A stretch of 64,000 bases of DNA from contig JAJEKV010000006.1 in NCBI GenBank assembly GCA_021234155.1, positions 8,709,003 to 8,773,002 on the forward strand, given 5' to 3'. The DNA is from Isoetes taiwanensis. Its lineage: Eukaryota; Streptophyta; Lycopodiopsida; Isoetales; Isoetaceae. Shown piece after piece: positions 44,471-56,799 of the stretch. How positions within the stretch are numbered: position 1 is the first letter of the stretch; each line of letters begins with the position of its first letter. Made by a program: the position numbers and the translations under genes. The notes under the pieces are model-generated. The model saw nothing but the letters and a program-made list of their open reading frames with translations. It was not told the DNA's origin and did no database searches.

Positions 44471-46010
44471 TATGTCATGAGTCAAATAAGCCAGAGAGTT
44501 GGGAGATTGGGACACTCACCGACGACGGCGGCGGCCGAGGAGGCCCGCGACTACATTCGGGTGAGTGTCATATCTTTGCCGCAATAGATCTGAGCAAGCA
44601 GAGAGCCGGTATAAAGTAATTTCCATTTGCGATTAGGAAAGGCCAAGGCCAAGTCATTTATAGTCCCCGATAGATTCTGAAGTAGCCATAACTTTGCATC
44701 TCCCGAATGGTTCAAATGTTGAAGTTGAAACCATTAAAGTCAAAGCCAAGGCCCGTTGTCTTAGCAAGTGGAGCGATAAAGGCGGGGCGGTAAAAAGAAT
44801 CAACTTTGACATCGACTTGCAGGGATTAAGATCCGGATAGGGGCGGAAGTAATGGGCATCGGCAAAATCACGACTTGATAATAGGTATGGAGTACCTTGG
44901 ACCAGCGAGGGCCATTATTGATTGTGGAAAGCGGAAGGTGACCTTCCGGCACCCGACGACAAGATCATTGAGATAACAGGGTAAAGAAGTTGTTCCCATC
45001 ATGCGGTGTATGTCTTCTAAACGCATTTGTTCAAGTGCATCAAGAGTGAGCAAGTGGCATACATCTTCAAGCTTGAGAGTAGTGAGCGGAATTGGAAGGA
45101 AGCAAAGAAGACAAGATGCTCAGCAAGTTGCCGAGGCAAATAGCTAAGTTGATCCGCGGAGTTCCACGATCTCTTTCGGATGAGATCAAGCAGCTCCCTC
45201 CTTATAGGGGAGTCGAGTCGCGAGATAGCACTTTCGAACCGGGAACAAAACCAACAAGCAAGGCTCCATATAGAATGACAACGCAAGAGTTGCCGAGTTT
45301 GAAGCGATTGCGGGAGCTGCCGACCTAGGTTTCATTAGACCTAGTGTCTCGCCGTTTGGAGCCCATTCTTTTTGTCAAGAAGAAGGATGGATCTTTGAGG
45401 ATGTGCATAGACTATAGGCAGTTGAATAAGCACACCATTAAGAACAAGTATCGCTTCCAAGATCGGGCGACTTGATGGATCAGCTTCAAGGAGCAAAGAT
45501 CTTCTCCAAAATCGACTTAAGGCTCGGGTTATCATCGATCGGATAAAGGAGGAAGATATCCACAAGACCGCCTTCGGACGCGGTATGGGCATTATGAGTT
45601 CCGCGGTAATGCCTTTTATCTATCAAATGCCCCTCAACGTTCATGAGGCTCATGAGCGATATCTTGAGGAGTTCCCGGACACCTTTGTGATTGTTTTCTT
45701 TGATGACATTTTGGTGTATAGCGAGATCCCTTGAAGAGCACGTGCAACACTTGAGAAAGAGTGCTAGAGAAGTTGAAGAGGCACCAGTTATGCGCCAAGT
45801 TGTCGGGCGAAGTGCCGCCGCCTAGCGAGAAAGGTGGAATACCTTGGTCATGTGATCTCGGCGAAGGCATCTCGGCGGACCCCGCCAAGATTGAAGCAGC
45901 TGATTCGATGGCGGCACCGAAGAATGTGCATGAGGTCGGAAGTTTTCTCGGGCTAGCGGTACTCTGAGAAGTTCGTGAAGAACTTTGCTAAGATAGCAGC
46001 CGTTAACACC
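44471..46010 (+). pseudogene. pol: Chromovirus protease and reverse transcriptase, frameshifted
   Basis: The RT lead-in reads EPGTKPTSKAPYRMT (45237-45280), then [20 protein letters not shown] (45368-45425), [15 protein letters not shown] and RYGHYEFR. The active-site block is FVIVFFDDILVYS (45688-45722), where FFDD replaces the usual YIDD-type tetrad while both Asp residues are kept. Further on, PKNVHEVGSFLGLA (45920-45955) is the gypsy RT thumb marker. A protease region should lie in 44500-45080, but only vague similarity is visible. Frame changes occur roughly every 100-200 bases. Confidence 0.85.
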
Positions 46011-46569
46011 GACGGCGGGCGAGAGAAGGTGAAAAGATTGGGTAGAGCATTGGCACAAGAAAGCCCAAAAGGGGTTTGAATTGTTGAAAGAAGCTCGATG
46101 GCACTGCCTTGACCTTGCCGGACCGGGAGAAAGATAAGCTTGTAGCAACAGATCGCGAGTAAGATAGCTACAGTGCGGTGCTTATGCAAGAAGAGCGGCG
46201 TGGTAGCATATGATTCCAGAAGATGAACGACGCCAGAGCGCCACCAACGACGATCGGGAATTGCTTGCGGTTGTCAGGGCATTAAGAATATGGAGGCACT
46301 ATCTCTTGGGAAGGAAGTTCCAATTGGATACCGACCATCAGAGCCTCCAATATGTATTCACGCAACCACACCTTAATCTGAGGCAGCGGAGATGGATGGA
46401 GTTCCTCGAAGAATATGACTTTGATATAGTCTACAAGCCGGGGAAACTCAATGTGGTAGCAGATGCGCTTTCAAGGCATCCCTTGACAACTAGAGTGCAT
46501 TGCAATGCAATTTCGACGCTCTCCAGCAACTTTGGTAAGAAGATTGAAGAGTCCTTAAGTCGTATTTAA
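46011..46569 (+). CDS. pol: Chromovirus RNase H domain (3' part in one open frame)
   Basis: The RNase H start (ATD-type, near 46140, with VAYDSR-like wording near 46200) is frameshifted. From 46210 a 119-codon frame is open. It contains [31 protein letters not shown] and [19 protein letters not shown], then VADALSRHP, the standard Ty3/gypsy RNase H ending. It degrades the RNA strand during reverse transcription. The frame runs into a foreign insertion at about 46565, so the polyprotein is cut between RNase H and integrase. Confidence 0.85.
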
Positions 46570-46752
46570 TTAAAGTGGGACAAATCTTGAATTTTGGAAC
46601 TCGGACTGAAAATGGGACTCACACACCATAAAAGAAATTTCTGAATTGATTGCTTGAATAGAATTACACATGACACACATAGAATTGGGTTACTTGTTTT
46701 CCTCATAAATTTTACAAACCAGTAGTTGAGAAAGTTTTCAAACTTCTCAATA

Positions 46753-49399
46753 TTATGCACCCTCATACAATGATATAGCATGGAGGTTGCTCATGGCCTT
46801 GTCCATCTCCTTTCTTGGGATCTTGTGTGTGTTGTCTTTTGCAATGTGAGAACTTGGATATGACCATACCACACACTCCACCAATTCCCTCCTTTGAGGG
46901 TCGGCATAATTTGGCCTCCACTTCTTCTCCCAAAGCCGATCGGTGTATTGCTCCTTCAAGTTGCCCTTCTTGTGCCTCCCAATGGGCTCCCAATATTGAA
47001 TTTGGAATCGGGGCGCAAACTCCTCTCCATCGGGCATAGTGGTGGTCACATCGAGAGAGTGCCACCCCTAACCATATTGGGCCGGTCCTCATCATCGGGC
47101 CTTACTAGCACAAAGTATCCTTCCTTGATGTCCTCAAAGGGATCCCACTCGGGAAGATCAAACCACTTCGGCTTTGAGGCCTTACTTCCCACAAACCACT
47201 TGGGACCCAAGTGAGCATTCTTAGACGTGCTTGCACCTTGAGAACCCTCCCATCTTGACTCGGCAGAACCCGTCTCTTAGCTCCCTCCCACATGGGTACA
47301 TTCGGTTTCTAAGCATGTCACAACTTTCTCGATGACTTGATTAGGGAGTCCATTTGATTTTTCTTAAGAGTGGAGGTGTGCTTTCCATTTCGAACATCAT
47401 CCCAAAGGCGTTATGTAATCCTTGATGCCCTTCACCCGGTTGGCTAGAGTCTTTGACTGTCTTGAAGGGAGGTAGTGGTTTTGGCTACCCTTTAGGAATG
47501 AGAACTTCACCAAAGAAGCACCCCTTTGCCACAACTTCGATACCTTGTGCACAGGCATCCACAACTTGTCACTGGTCTCCACTTATATTGCATGATTGGT
47601 ATTCCATCCCTAACCCAAAACTTGAATTGAAGTGGCTTTGTGTGTCTGTCAACCTGGTCCTTGCCATCTAGCAAGTATCCTTCTACAAATGATTTCCAAT
47701 CGCAACCTCATCCATCAAGAAAGCCATTGGGTTGGGGTCAATGCAGCTCTCAAACACATCCATTAGTTCGGGGAGAATGGTCACGTTTTTCTCTCTTGAG
47801 CTTGGTGGAGAAAGTTCAAAGAATCCATCTATATCATCATGCGTATGCCCAACCATCATGAATCCCACTTTCACAACTTTGAATACTCCCACTGCCAAAG
47901 TATGACATTGCCCCAAACATCCATCTATTCTTGTTTTCTTTCCAACGGTTGTCCAAGCGAACACATAGCTCCTCGGTGATTTCTCAAGTAAGGGGAAATC
48001 ATCCCAAGTCCTCCTTGATTCACTAGACACCTTGGATGTGAGCTTTTTATCGCCTTTGGTAACAAAGCGGTTGATCATCCATCAAAGCCTCAAAAATGGG
48101 TCTTTGAAGGGAATACCTCCTCCCTTCTATCGTTCCTTTCTCTAGTGTTCTCAAGCACTTGAAAATAGAGCTCACATGGAAGTTTGGATCATCTCTCCAT
48201 AGATCAAGCACAAAATGACCATATGTTCCAGTTCCATGACCATGTGTTAATACACCCGGACTTACTTTCATCACGAAAAGTTTTGACAACGCTTGGGTAA
48301 AGGATCTAGCTTTGGCAAGAAAGTCTTGTGTTGGTCCATCTTATCATGAATTATACACAAAAATTTGTCCTACCGCATCTCGAGGAAAATGTTCTCCACT
48401 TTGCCAATACAACTGTCTACATGATATTTGGTCCCTTTGGTGATCTGCAAATTGCTCCCTAATTGCCATTCTTTCTTTTCTATTGCGGTTGATGCAAGTG
48501 TATCCTTGAGTTGAATGCAAGTGTTGCACTTTGAGAATGGCATGTGTTGTAGGACACTCACGTCCAGAAGTGAGTGCTCCATAACTTGCTGAAATGTGAT
48601 TGAGAAAGAGGCCTACCTCCGGTAGTTTCTAGGATGGAGTTGACCTCCTTAAGGCACTCCTTTTGGATATAGTGTTGTGGCAACACTCTTTTGCACCACT
48701 ACGCACAGGTGCTCGTTCTGCTCGACTTGTGGGGCATAGATTGAGACATGTATCTCACAAAGCTCTCTAAGAGCTGCAATGGCCTTTAGAGTATTTGCTC
48801 TAGGTTTCAAAGTGAGTGCATTACCATGTTGGAACAAAGTGTGCCCTTTTCTAACCTGCTCCCAAGATATCACGTAAAATGAAGACTTGCTCACCCCAAG
48901 AATCCATCTCAATGCTCTCATACATACCTTCATTCCCCTCAATTGATATAGCGGTAGTCTGTGTTTTCATCATAGCCGGAATTCCTACACAAGGAGTAAA
49001 TGAAATTAATCCTATCTTTTTGAAGTTGTCCAATGTATTGGGACCTTATCCAAGACGAGGTCATCCACATTGTAATGCACCTGTGCAATCTAGGTTGCAA
49101 CACTCTTGTCCCCTAATTGCCTCGGGTTTTCTTTGGTTGGTGCCATACTTTCCATCCTTTCTAAATATTTGTCACTTCTAGGCCTCTTGGGCACCTTTGG
49201 CTGCCTTTTATGAAAGACATAAGCGTCTCTTCCTTGTGATCAAAGGATGCTCATCGACCACCAAATCTTCCACATGGCCTTGGGTGGGCCTTGGGGTGTG
49301 TAGTTCAGTGGGGCATTCTAGAGTATCACCATTCTTGTGTGTAATAAATCTAATTGGCCATCTCAACTGAGCTTGGGACTCCGGCACCACTGAGCACAC
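46753..49399 (-). pseudogene. DUF7869-like (GHTHxDID) transposase-like gene, frameshifted
   Basis: Minus-strand frames read in order as a family I know from non-seed plants, algae and invertebrates as DUF7869-type proteins: FSKCNTCIQLKDTLAST (about 48530), KMDQHKTFLPKL (about 48330), GTYGHFVLDLWRDDPNFHVS (48157-48220) with SSIFKCLRTLE, and KVGFMMVGHTHDDIDGFF (about 47810-47865), then C-terminal blocks to a stop at 46753. The KCxxCxxLK, DxxDQxKTxLP and GHTHxDID motifs are the family signatures (from memory). The spaced Asp/His residues suggest an RNase-H-like fold, which is inference. At least six frame changes are present. Its position next to one end of the nested element makes it the best candidate for the element's own mobility gene. 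Confidence 0.65.
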
Positions 49400-49449
49400 A
49401 ATGCAATCACTAGAGCTTCCCTAGGACATGATAGTATCAACCCGATAAG

Positions 49450-50880
49450 AAGCTTCACAATGCCAACTCCAAGATGTTCATCTCCCAACCTCTCATCATT
49501 CACACTATCAAATGGATCAAGCTGCGGTTATTATGCCCTCTGCAAATACCCGTGCAGTTTGCAAGGGTGCAACAAAAGGCAACCCATCTTCCTCCATTGG
49601 AGCCTAGGGCAATGGCCTCCTTTGGACTTCCACGGCTCCATTTTACTCATCTCACATGCTCCCCGAATGAAAAAGCTCACATTAAAACCATATAGCCCCA
49701 AACACCACAAATATGACCATATGAACCATATAAAACCATACAAACATATTAAATATAACCATATTAAATCATACAACCATATTAACTAAAATCATATAAC
49801 CATATTAAAGCATACAACCACACTCATTCTAAACCATATGTGAACATTGTAACCATATATACCATTGATACTATTCAACCATTGAAACCTTATTAAATAC
49901 ATAAGATAACATATATAAATATATAACCTACCCTTTCATATCTTGGCATGGCCCGCGTGGCGCCTCTTGAGAGGTTTGAAACCGTTACCCGTCGGCTAAA
50001 TCCTTTGCGTCATGGAGGGCATGGCCCACACGTGACAATGGTTTTATATTATTGCACTTTTACGAGGGTTCGGGGGTGCGGCCCGATTAACTTGCACCCT
50101 CTTCCTCTCCCCCACCATTCTTCCTCCCCTGTTTTCTCGATCACTCTTGAGCTCCTGTTTTCCTTAAAGCGCCCGCTTTTTCGATAAAGCGATCGATCGA
50201 GCAACCGAACGATTCCAAGGCCATCTTATGACAAAGCAGCTTGGTCGACGGATCGGGGCGCTTCCAGCAGCCAGAAGTTCTCGCCTTGATTCATTGTTCG
50301 GCGGGCATTACCTTTGAGAAGAAAGTGAGGCCCTTTTTAGTCTTTGCTTTTAGTTTTACGTAAGTCGTTTAGTGCATTTTTACTTATATTACATTTGTTA
50401 GAGGCTCTTATTAATCCACGATACAATTTACTGCCCGACAAATCCTTATTCACGCTTTGCCAACGACTATACCCACATGGAAGCGAACTTCGGAAGCCTC
50501 CTCCTCATCCAACAAATCTTCGGGTATGTTTTTGTAATATCATACCCTTTTTAATCTCATTTTTTCTATCTTGTTCTCCAACCATTCTGCATTTGTTCTC
50601 CAATTTGTTCTCTTTTTCTCATTAATCTTTGTATTGTTTTCTGTTTTTTGTGATCTTTTTCTTGCTTGTGGTTGAATTGAATACATTGTATGCGGGCACA
50701 AGTGAGAATAGTGGTTAGAGTAGTAGCAAACAACCAAGATAGAAATCATCGGTAGACCTGGTGTTAGGAAGTAAGATATTGCGAGCATTAATGTAACATA
50801 ACTAGGAATGTCTTTCTCCCGCAAGAACTAAGAATAGGAATTGCTTCCGCGGAATCTCCATTTCTAACTCACGGCAAATC
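49450..50880. other. Non-coding part of the nested element with an AT microsatellite-like tract
   Basis: At 49690-49890 a tract built from ACCATATTAAA/AACCATATGA words (20 or so irregular copies) is evident. 49950-50230 is GC-richer and may hold a promoter for the minus-strand gene. No coding frame with family features is present. Confidence 0.5.
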
Positions 50881-50924
50881 CAACTGCGGGGAGACATGCG
50901 AGAAGGGAGTGGCGAGTTGAGAAT

Positions 50925-52345
50925 ACTTCACTTTGCCAGCAGTCCGGGAAGTACAGGCCTTCTTCTCGACTCCCGAGTCGAGAACTTCTCTCTTCAGGCG
51001 GTAGAAGAGGGAGTGTACACTGGACCATTGGCGGAGTTGAGGGATTCTCGACTTCATGACCGAATTGCACGGCTACCCAATGTCTTCACATTCTTTAGAA
51101 CCCTGCTGCAGCCTTCTCGACTTCGTGAGTCGAGAATGTGATACTACCAATGGCTCTTTGTGCGGTCGCGGAGTGCCTCCACCCACCCGAGCCACTCTCC
51201 TTCAACCATGCTCGCCGAATATTGCGAAGAGGACCGGCTCCGGCCGGGTGGAGGCCTCGGCGACTAACCAGCGAGTCTTTGGCGGCTTTCTCGACTTCGT
51301 GAGTCGAAAAAAACGCTCTAGTGCACTCTAGAGCTGGCTGCGGAGGCGATCTCAACCACTCTCCTTCTATCTTCCTCGGACATTGCGAGAGGGAAGTGGT
51401 TTTGGCCGTCTGCAGCGCCAACTCTTAGCAACCCAATTCTCTGTGTGTGGTCGCAAAGGCCTCTACCCAATCAAAGACCGTCTCCTTGAACCATCTTCGT
51501 CGAATATTGCGGGGATGGGCTCGATTGGTGGAGGCCTCGGCGACTAACCACGAGTTGTGCGGCTGCTTTCGGCTGGTGAGTCGGCTTGAAACTCTAGTGC
51601 ACTCTAGTGACTCTGGCACAGCAGGCAGTCTTAAACACTCTCCTTCTATCTTCCTCGGACATTGCGAAGGGGGAAGTGTTTTTTGACCGCCTGCGGGCCA
51701 ACTCTTAGCAACCCAATTCTCACATGTGTGGTCGCAGATGGCCTCTACCCAATCAAAGACCGTCTCCTTGAACCTTCTTAAAATTGAATATTGCGAAGGG
51801 GATGGGCTCGATTGGGTGGAGGCCTCTACAACCAACCACTTGAAACCACGAGCTTGTTGTATGCATTCTCGGCTCGCTGAGTGGGAATGCCTCACCCAAC
51901 CGCACTCCATGTGTACTAACCGGAGTTCGGATGGCCAAGGCATTCTCGACTTGCGGTCGAGAATGTAGACGAGAAGCCAAGCATTCTCGACTCGCAAGTC
52001 GAGAATCCCTTAACCGACCAATTCTCCTGCATTAATGCGGTAGCGATTGGCCTCGACCCGGTCGAGTCACTCTCCTTGAACCATCTTCGTCCGAATATTG
52101 CGAAGGGGAGGGACTCGGGGGGTGGGAGGCCTTTACAACTAACCACGCGGGGAAACCACGAGGAAGCCAAGGCTTGCATTCTCTACAAGTCTTGCACTTT
52201 CTATTCTCTGTTTTTAGTCCCAAGTGCCTCTAGCACATGCGAGCCACTCTCCTTGAACCATCTTCCTCGAATATTGCGAAGAGGAGTGGTTGGACAGTGG
52301 AGGCCCCTCCGACTAACTACAAGAGGATGCATTTGAACCGCATCT
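50925..52345. repeat. Diverged tandem array with embedded CTCGAC palindromes
   Basis: A block of the form CACTCTCCTTGAACCATCTTCxTCGAATATTGCGAAG..GTGGAGGCCT..GACTAACCAC occurs at least five times (starting near 51190, 51480, 51765, 52067 and 52246) at 180-300-bp spacing. Between blocks sit imperfect palindromes such as TTCTCGACTCCCGAGTCGAGAA (near 50962), TTCTCGACTTCGTGAGTCGAGAA (51114) and ATTCTCGACTCGCAAGTCGAGAAT (51984). Such arrays recall subterminal transposase-binding repeats, but these are internal. Confidence 0.75.
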
Positions 52346-52548
52346 CACGGGCCTTAGTCCTAGCACGATCTATGTACAACATTCCAAGTAAACAGTCCAT
52401 GAAAAACACACCTAAAAGCGGGCTGTTCTTTACCCCGATCAATGTTTCCTTGCCGAGCATCTCTCAACCTAGAGAGTAAATCATCTCGAAGCTGAAAAAT
52501 CTTTGGACAAGGAAACACTTGAATCCGTCGAGCTTATCAGCAGTTCCA

Positions 52549-52917
52549 TTATTTAAACACATCGGCATGTTCTACAAGCGAAATAACATAGGCATCTCTG
52601 AAACTCACCTCTTCCGCGTAATTCCTTGGGCCCTTTGTATCCACGGATCCCATGACCTCACCCGAGTCTTTGCTTCTTACATCCGGTCTCTTCAAGAGTG
52701 TATTAGCATCTAATACTTTCAGATCAACTGCGATTCTCGCGTATCCCCTTTCCATGGCGCCCTTGATGTAGAGTTCGATTGTCGGCGGCTCCTCTCCGCT
52801 TCCTACCTTAGCTCCGTGCTCATCGATCAAATCAAGCTGCTTGCAATAGGGCCAGCGGTCGGGGAAAACACACATATGCAAGGCATTTGTTAGCGGCTTA
52901 CAGCGTCGCGGCGCCAT
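52549..52917 (-). CDS. 122-codon minus-strand frame of unknown function
   Basis: An open frame starts MAPRRCKPLTNALHMCVF and contains PTIELYIKGAMERGYARIAV. Composition is protein-like, but I recognise no domain. It lies between the tandem array and the plus-strand cargo frames, with no partner on its strand nearby. It could be a piece of a larger spliced or frameshifted gene. Confidence 0.3.
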   Translation of the reverse strand: MAPRRCKPLTNALHMCVFPDRWPYCKQLDLIDEHGAKVGSGEEPPTIELYIKGAMERGYARIAVDLKVLDANTLLKRPDVRSKDSGEVMGSVDTKGPRNYAEEVSFRDAYVISLVEHADVFK

Positions 52918-53049
52918 TCCGGAAGTCGCTAACGGTCGATGATCCCCTCCGACCTCGAGTTCCCCAATGCGCGGGGAAGATAAACTTCACGCTCCACTCA
53001 CTTAGTCCCTTGATGTGATTAAATTTGAAATAGTGTTTGGGGGGCTAAA

Positions 53050-54490
53050 GCCGGCCGTCTTTGTACCCTTAGCCCGCTTTTTTTCATAAATGATTGCATG
53101 TCCTTAACTTCAAATTAAAAGAACACGCCCGATCTTTTTTTACATGCAGTCCTAAAACTCACAATGCTTGCGGAGGAAACTTAATTTCTGAGTGGTCAGA
53201 AGAGGATGAGAGGGCATACACACATGACTCCGTCCAAGAAGCGGGCCGGAGGATGCTTACGCCAAGCGGCAAGAAGAAGAAGACAAACACCCGGGTAAGC
53301 TCGAGGTTTTCTTTTGTCGGAATACTTTAAGCGATCCATCCTTTCTTCTTGCGGCATTCACCTCGGACTCACTTGGTGATCAGCGGCGAACTCCATTCTT
53401 AGTCATCGAGGGGCTGGAGCGAGCTTCTTGAAGCAATGGCCGGTTCTTGGTGGTATGTCGAGGTATCGACAAGTGGGAAGGAGAAAGATCATTTCTACAC
53501 CAAAGGGACAAGAAGAGCTCCGGAGACAAGTACAAGAAAATCGGTGTTGTGCTCTCGTCTGCGCCCGGTTAAAGCATTTAACACTACATGTCGAGGGCTG
53601 CCGGAAAGAGTAAGTTCTATCGCCGCGAAAAAATTAGCGGTTTCAAATTATTCTCACTCTTCCATGAGCAAGGCTAAGGGCACCCGAAAAAAGGGCGCCT
53701 TTAAATTGTCGAGAACCTTGGGTGGAAGGATGCGGAAGGGATGAAGGAGGCGGAACCCTAACATCCGGGGAGCTTGGTATGGAGATTTCGAGTCGGGGAA
53801 AAGCTGTTCAATACGGGGAGCTTCACTTCTCTTGTCTTTGAAGACTCTACAACACTCTGCGGTGGGGAATGTTGTGGTTCATACACAAAAAGTCCACCAA
53901 AAACAAAGATGGGGATGATGACACCACCACGGGAGGAATCGGATGACCGAAGGAGACGAAGATATGGTCGACTCCCCAAACCTCGATCCGGATGATCGAT
54001 CAGGATTTCACAGAGAGGGGCCGCGAAAATGGAAGCGTCTAGCTTCGGTATTATCCGTTGGGAATATCACACACAAACTGCTGCTTCTTTGGACATTAGG
54101 CGGCTGAAGGTTTGCACGGGAGATGCCGTCTTGTTCAACCACGGGAATTTAATCCAGGCACACATCTTTGGAGATTCTCGAACCGATGGTGCGACATCTG
54201 TTCGCATCCAATGCCTGCGGATGTCATACCTTTTAGCGAGTCGGCAATGAGTTGTTCACCGGAAGTCCGAGGAAGATCTGAAGGGAAAAGAAGTCCGGTT
54301 ACGGGTTGTAGGCGGTCGGCGATTCGATGAGGCGGCTCAAGTATTGCGAGCGGAGAAGGAGGTGCCGCAAAGGATCAAGGATAGATATGCCAGCGAGAGT
54401 CGCGAGTTCTTTCGGTGGAGCGCCCGAACTTAACCGGCGGGCGGCATTAGCCACGCTGCGGAACACAATAGCGGCGAGTGCCCGCCTCAC
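53050..54490 (+). pseudogene. Cargo region with possible BAH-like segment
   Basis: Several plus-strand frames (53094-53330, 53436-53744, 53774-53995, 54029-54330) succeed one another with protein-like composition. One contains LKVCTGDAVLFNHGNLIQAHIF and, further on in another frame, NELFTGSPRKSEEDLKGKEV. The 'GDxVLxxxxx..I' strand followed by 'NELF..' and '..GK..V' loosely follows the bromo-adjacent-homology (BAH) pattern. Similarity is weak and the frames are broken, so the BAH idea is tentative. Confidence 0.3.
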
Positions 54491-54524
54491 GTAAGGTAAA
54501 TAACTCTCTGAATCTTTCCATTCT

Positions 54525-54900
54525 CACTTCGCTGAAGTCGAAAGCCCCGCCATCCTAACATTTGCCGATTATCACTTTGGGGTTTCGACTCGCGAAATCG
54601 AAAGCCGAAGTAACCTGAGAAAATCAAAGGATGTGGAGCTTTCGACTTCGCGAGTCGAAAACCCTTAGCCGATAAAAAGAAAATTAGACATTCAAGGGAC
54701 TTTCTCGACTTCGCGGTCGAAAAGCCTACCATCTAACATTTGCCCGATTATCATCGGAGTTTCGACTTCGCGAGTCGAAAAGCGAAGTATCTGAAAAATC
54801 AAAGGATCTAGAGCTTTCTCATTCGCGAGTCGAAAAACCGAAAGTAAAAGAAAATTAGACATTCAAAGGGACTTTCTCGACTCGCGAGTCGAAAACCGAA
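54525..54900. repeat. Tandem duplication (about 180 bp x 2) carrying palindromes
   Basis: The order CTAACATTTGCC, GATTATCA, CGACT..CGAAA, CTGAGAAAATCAAAGGAT, GAGCTTTC..GTCGAAAA, AAAGAAAATTAGACATTCAA, GGGACTTTCTCGAC occurs twice in succession (about 54545-54720 and 54730-54895). Each unit holds three palindromes of the type TTTCGACTTCGCGAGTCGAAA. The frame before and after is coding-like; this stretch is not. Confidence 0.8.
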
Positions 54901-54909
54901 CTACTATTC

Positions 54910-56540
54910 TTGTTTATTCCGGGTGTTTGTATATACTTTCATGCTCGACATTGGTACATTATCCGAATGCAGCCCCTATCTGACGGATCATACCGCGCTA
55001 GGCAACGATGGGAAAGCATTGGGTTGTCCTCGGCCCTAAAGGAAACGTGGGCTCCCTCGGATAAGTGGAAGACCTTTGAAACTATCTTGGATATGTTCTG
55101 CTGGAGGGACGAGGAAGATGGCGAGGGAGAGGAAGAAGAGGAGAAGAAGAAGAGAACACCAAGGAAAGGCGGGGAGTCTCTCTCGGACCAATATGACCTC
55201 AATGGAGAAAATGGACTGACATATGGGCTCAATGGACAAGAGGCAAGGCTGAAGGACAGCAATGGAGAATTTCCAAGCGGGCGGACCCCAAGTTGTTTGA
55301 CAAGCGGTTCATGAAGAGGATCTGAGGGGCCTCACGCGGACAAAAAACGCTTGACCTACAAGGCAAAATCTTGGAGGGAACAATCCTGGCGAGGAAGACC
55401 AGGAGTTCTAAATTGCGGGGCGCAAAAGATTATGCCCACGATCCTAAAAGCGGCGGCGTCGCGTTAGAAGAAGGCATCCGCGAGGTTACGCAGCGTTGCA
55501 TCTAATGAATACCATGATTTTGATTATTACAAGGAAAAGGCTGCCCTTGATGAGGAAGACATGAAGGAATTGAACCGTCTATGTCAACCCTACATCAACA
55601 CCAAGGCTGAAGCGTAGCGTCAAAACCCTTCCTTTCCCCTGAGCGTGCTATGGCAATTCGAAAAGGAAGCTTGGATTCGGGGGTGGTCCCATTTAAAAGT
55701 GACGATAGCTCCCCCCATTTACGGTTACTTTGGGACACAAGGGATTTGGTGATGCAGGCCTTTTTGACCCGTGGCACTATTTTCCATCAATATGATCGAA
55801 GACCCCACCCTTTTTATGACAAAGCTGACATAGAAGCGGTGGTACAAGGCGTGTCACGGACATGACCGACTGGATACTTTCGGTTTCCTTGTCTTTTTTG
55901 CATGCGGGCAATCAAACAACTTCTTTGTCTCCCAATGGGCGGTGATATTAACTTCACCAACAAGATCATGCACTCCATATCACGAACTTGATCATGAGTG
56001 CGGACTTGGCTTGCCCGAAGGCACCAAGCTTTGCCAACATAGTTTTGGTTTTGATTTCAAGATCGGTGGTCGACTGGATAAGTGGTGGTCTAGCGAGCAT
56101 CATTATCTCGACAAGTTCATGATCTCTCAAGAGCGAGATGGAACCACGGAAGGGGGGGTTTATGGAGGATGTTCCATCGATGGACAAGGTCAGCAAAGAT
56201 GGTGCGACCGGTCCTATACATAGAATTCCTATCCGGCCAAGAGTTATCAAGTACTTCATAACCAGCTTGGTGGGGAAGATCAAATTGTATCGCGAGTGGT
56301 ACATGAATGGCCTGTTCTCTCGAGGGGGCTATCTTTGTATGGAATGAAACCTATATCCGTGGTTGGAAATAAGGACATGGTTGAAACCATTCAGTCATAC
56401 ACGGATCTGCTTCATGAGCATTTCAAGGGAGGAAGACAAATGGAAGCGATAAAGGCGGCGAGGGCGAGGGAGACAAACGGCGGAGGCGAGGATGTCGAAG
56501 GTTTGGACGAGAATCTTTGCCGAAAACATTATTGAAAACA
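54910..56540 (+). pseudogene. Cargo region of unknown family
   Basis: Plus-strand frames at 54910-55314, 55580-55865, 55942-56223 and 56296-56535 read as one decayed protein. It has an acidic Glu/Lys-rich stretch (EEDGEGEEEEEKKKRTP), a block with EKEAWIRGW and PPIYGYFGTQG, a block with KLYREWYMNGLFSRGGYLC, and a charged C-terminus. I do not recognise it. It lies between two palindrome clusters, which may mark introns or gene borders. Confidence 0.35.
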
Positions 56541-56569
56541 CGAGATTGAGGTGAGTTTACTTTGCTCTA

Positions 56570-56665
56570 TCGGTGTTTCTCGACTTCAGCGAGTCGAGAA
56601 AACTCGTTCCTTTCAATACCTTTTCTTTTCATTCTCGACTTCGCGAGTCGAAAAACTCGTTCCTT
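56570..56665. repeat. Palindrome pair
   Basis: TTTCTCGACTTCAGCGAGTCGAGAAA (near 56577) and TTCTCGACTTCGCGAGTCGAAAAA (near 56634) lie 57 bp apart; each is followed by ACTCGTTCCTTT, so the unit is duplicated. Confidence 0.75.
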
Positions 56666-56799
56666 TTCGCCGGATGTCATCATTTCGAGGGAATTCCAGC
56701 TCAACGAGTCGGGATCATTGTCATTTGGCGGCGGTTCCGCGGCGCCGAGGAGAATGAGAATGAAAATCTGAGCAAGACAACGCTCCACGACCGAAAGAA

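Noticed and set aside
54939..55262. 107-codon minus-strand frame with hydrophobic runs
   Set aside because: It is antisense to an acidic Glu/Lys-rich plus-strand block, which produces Ser/Phe/Leu-rich shadows.
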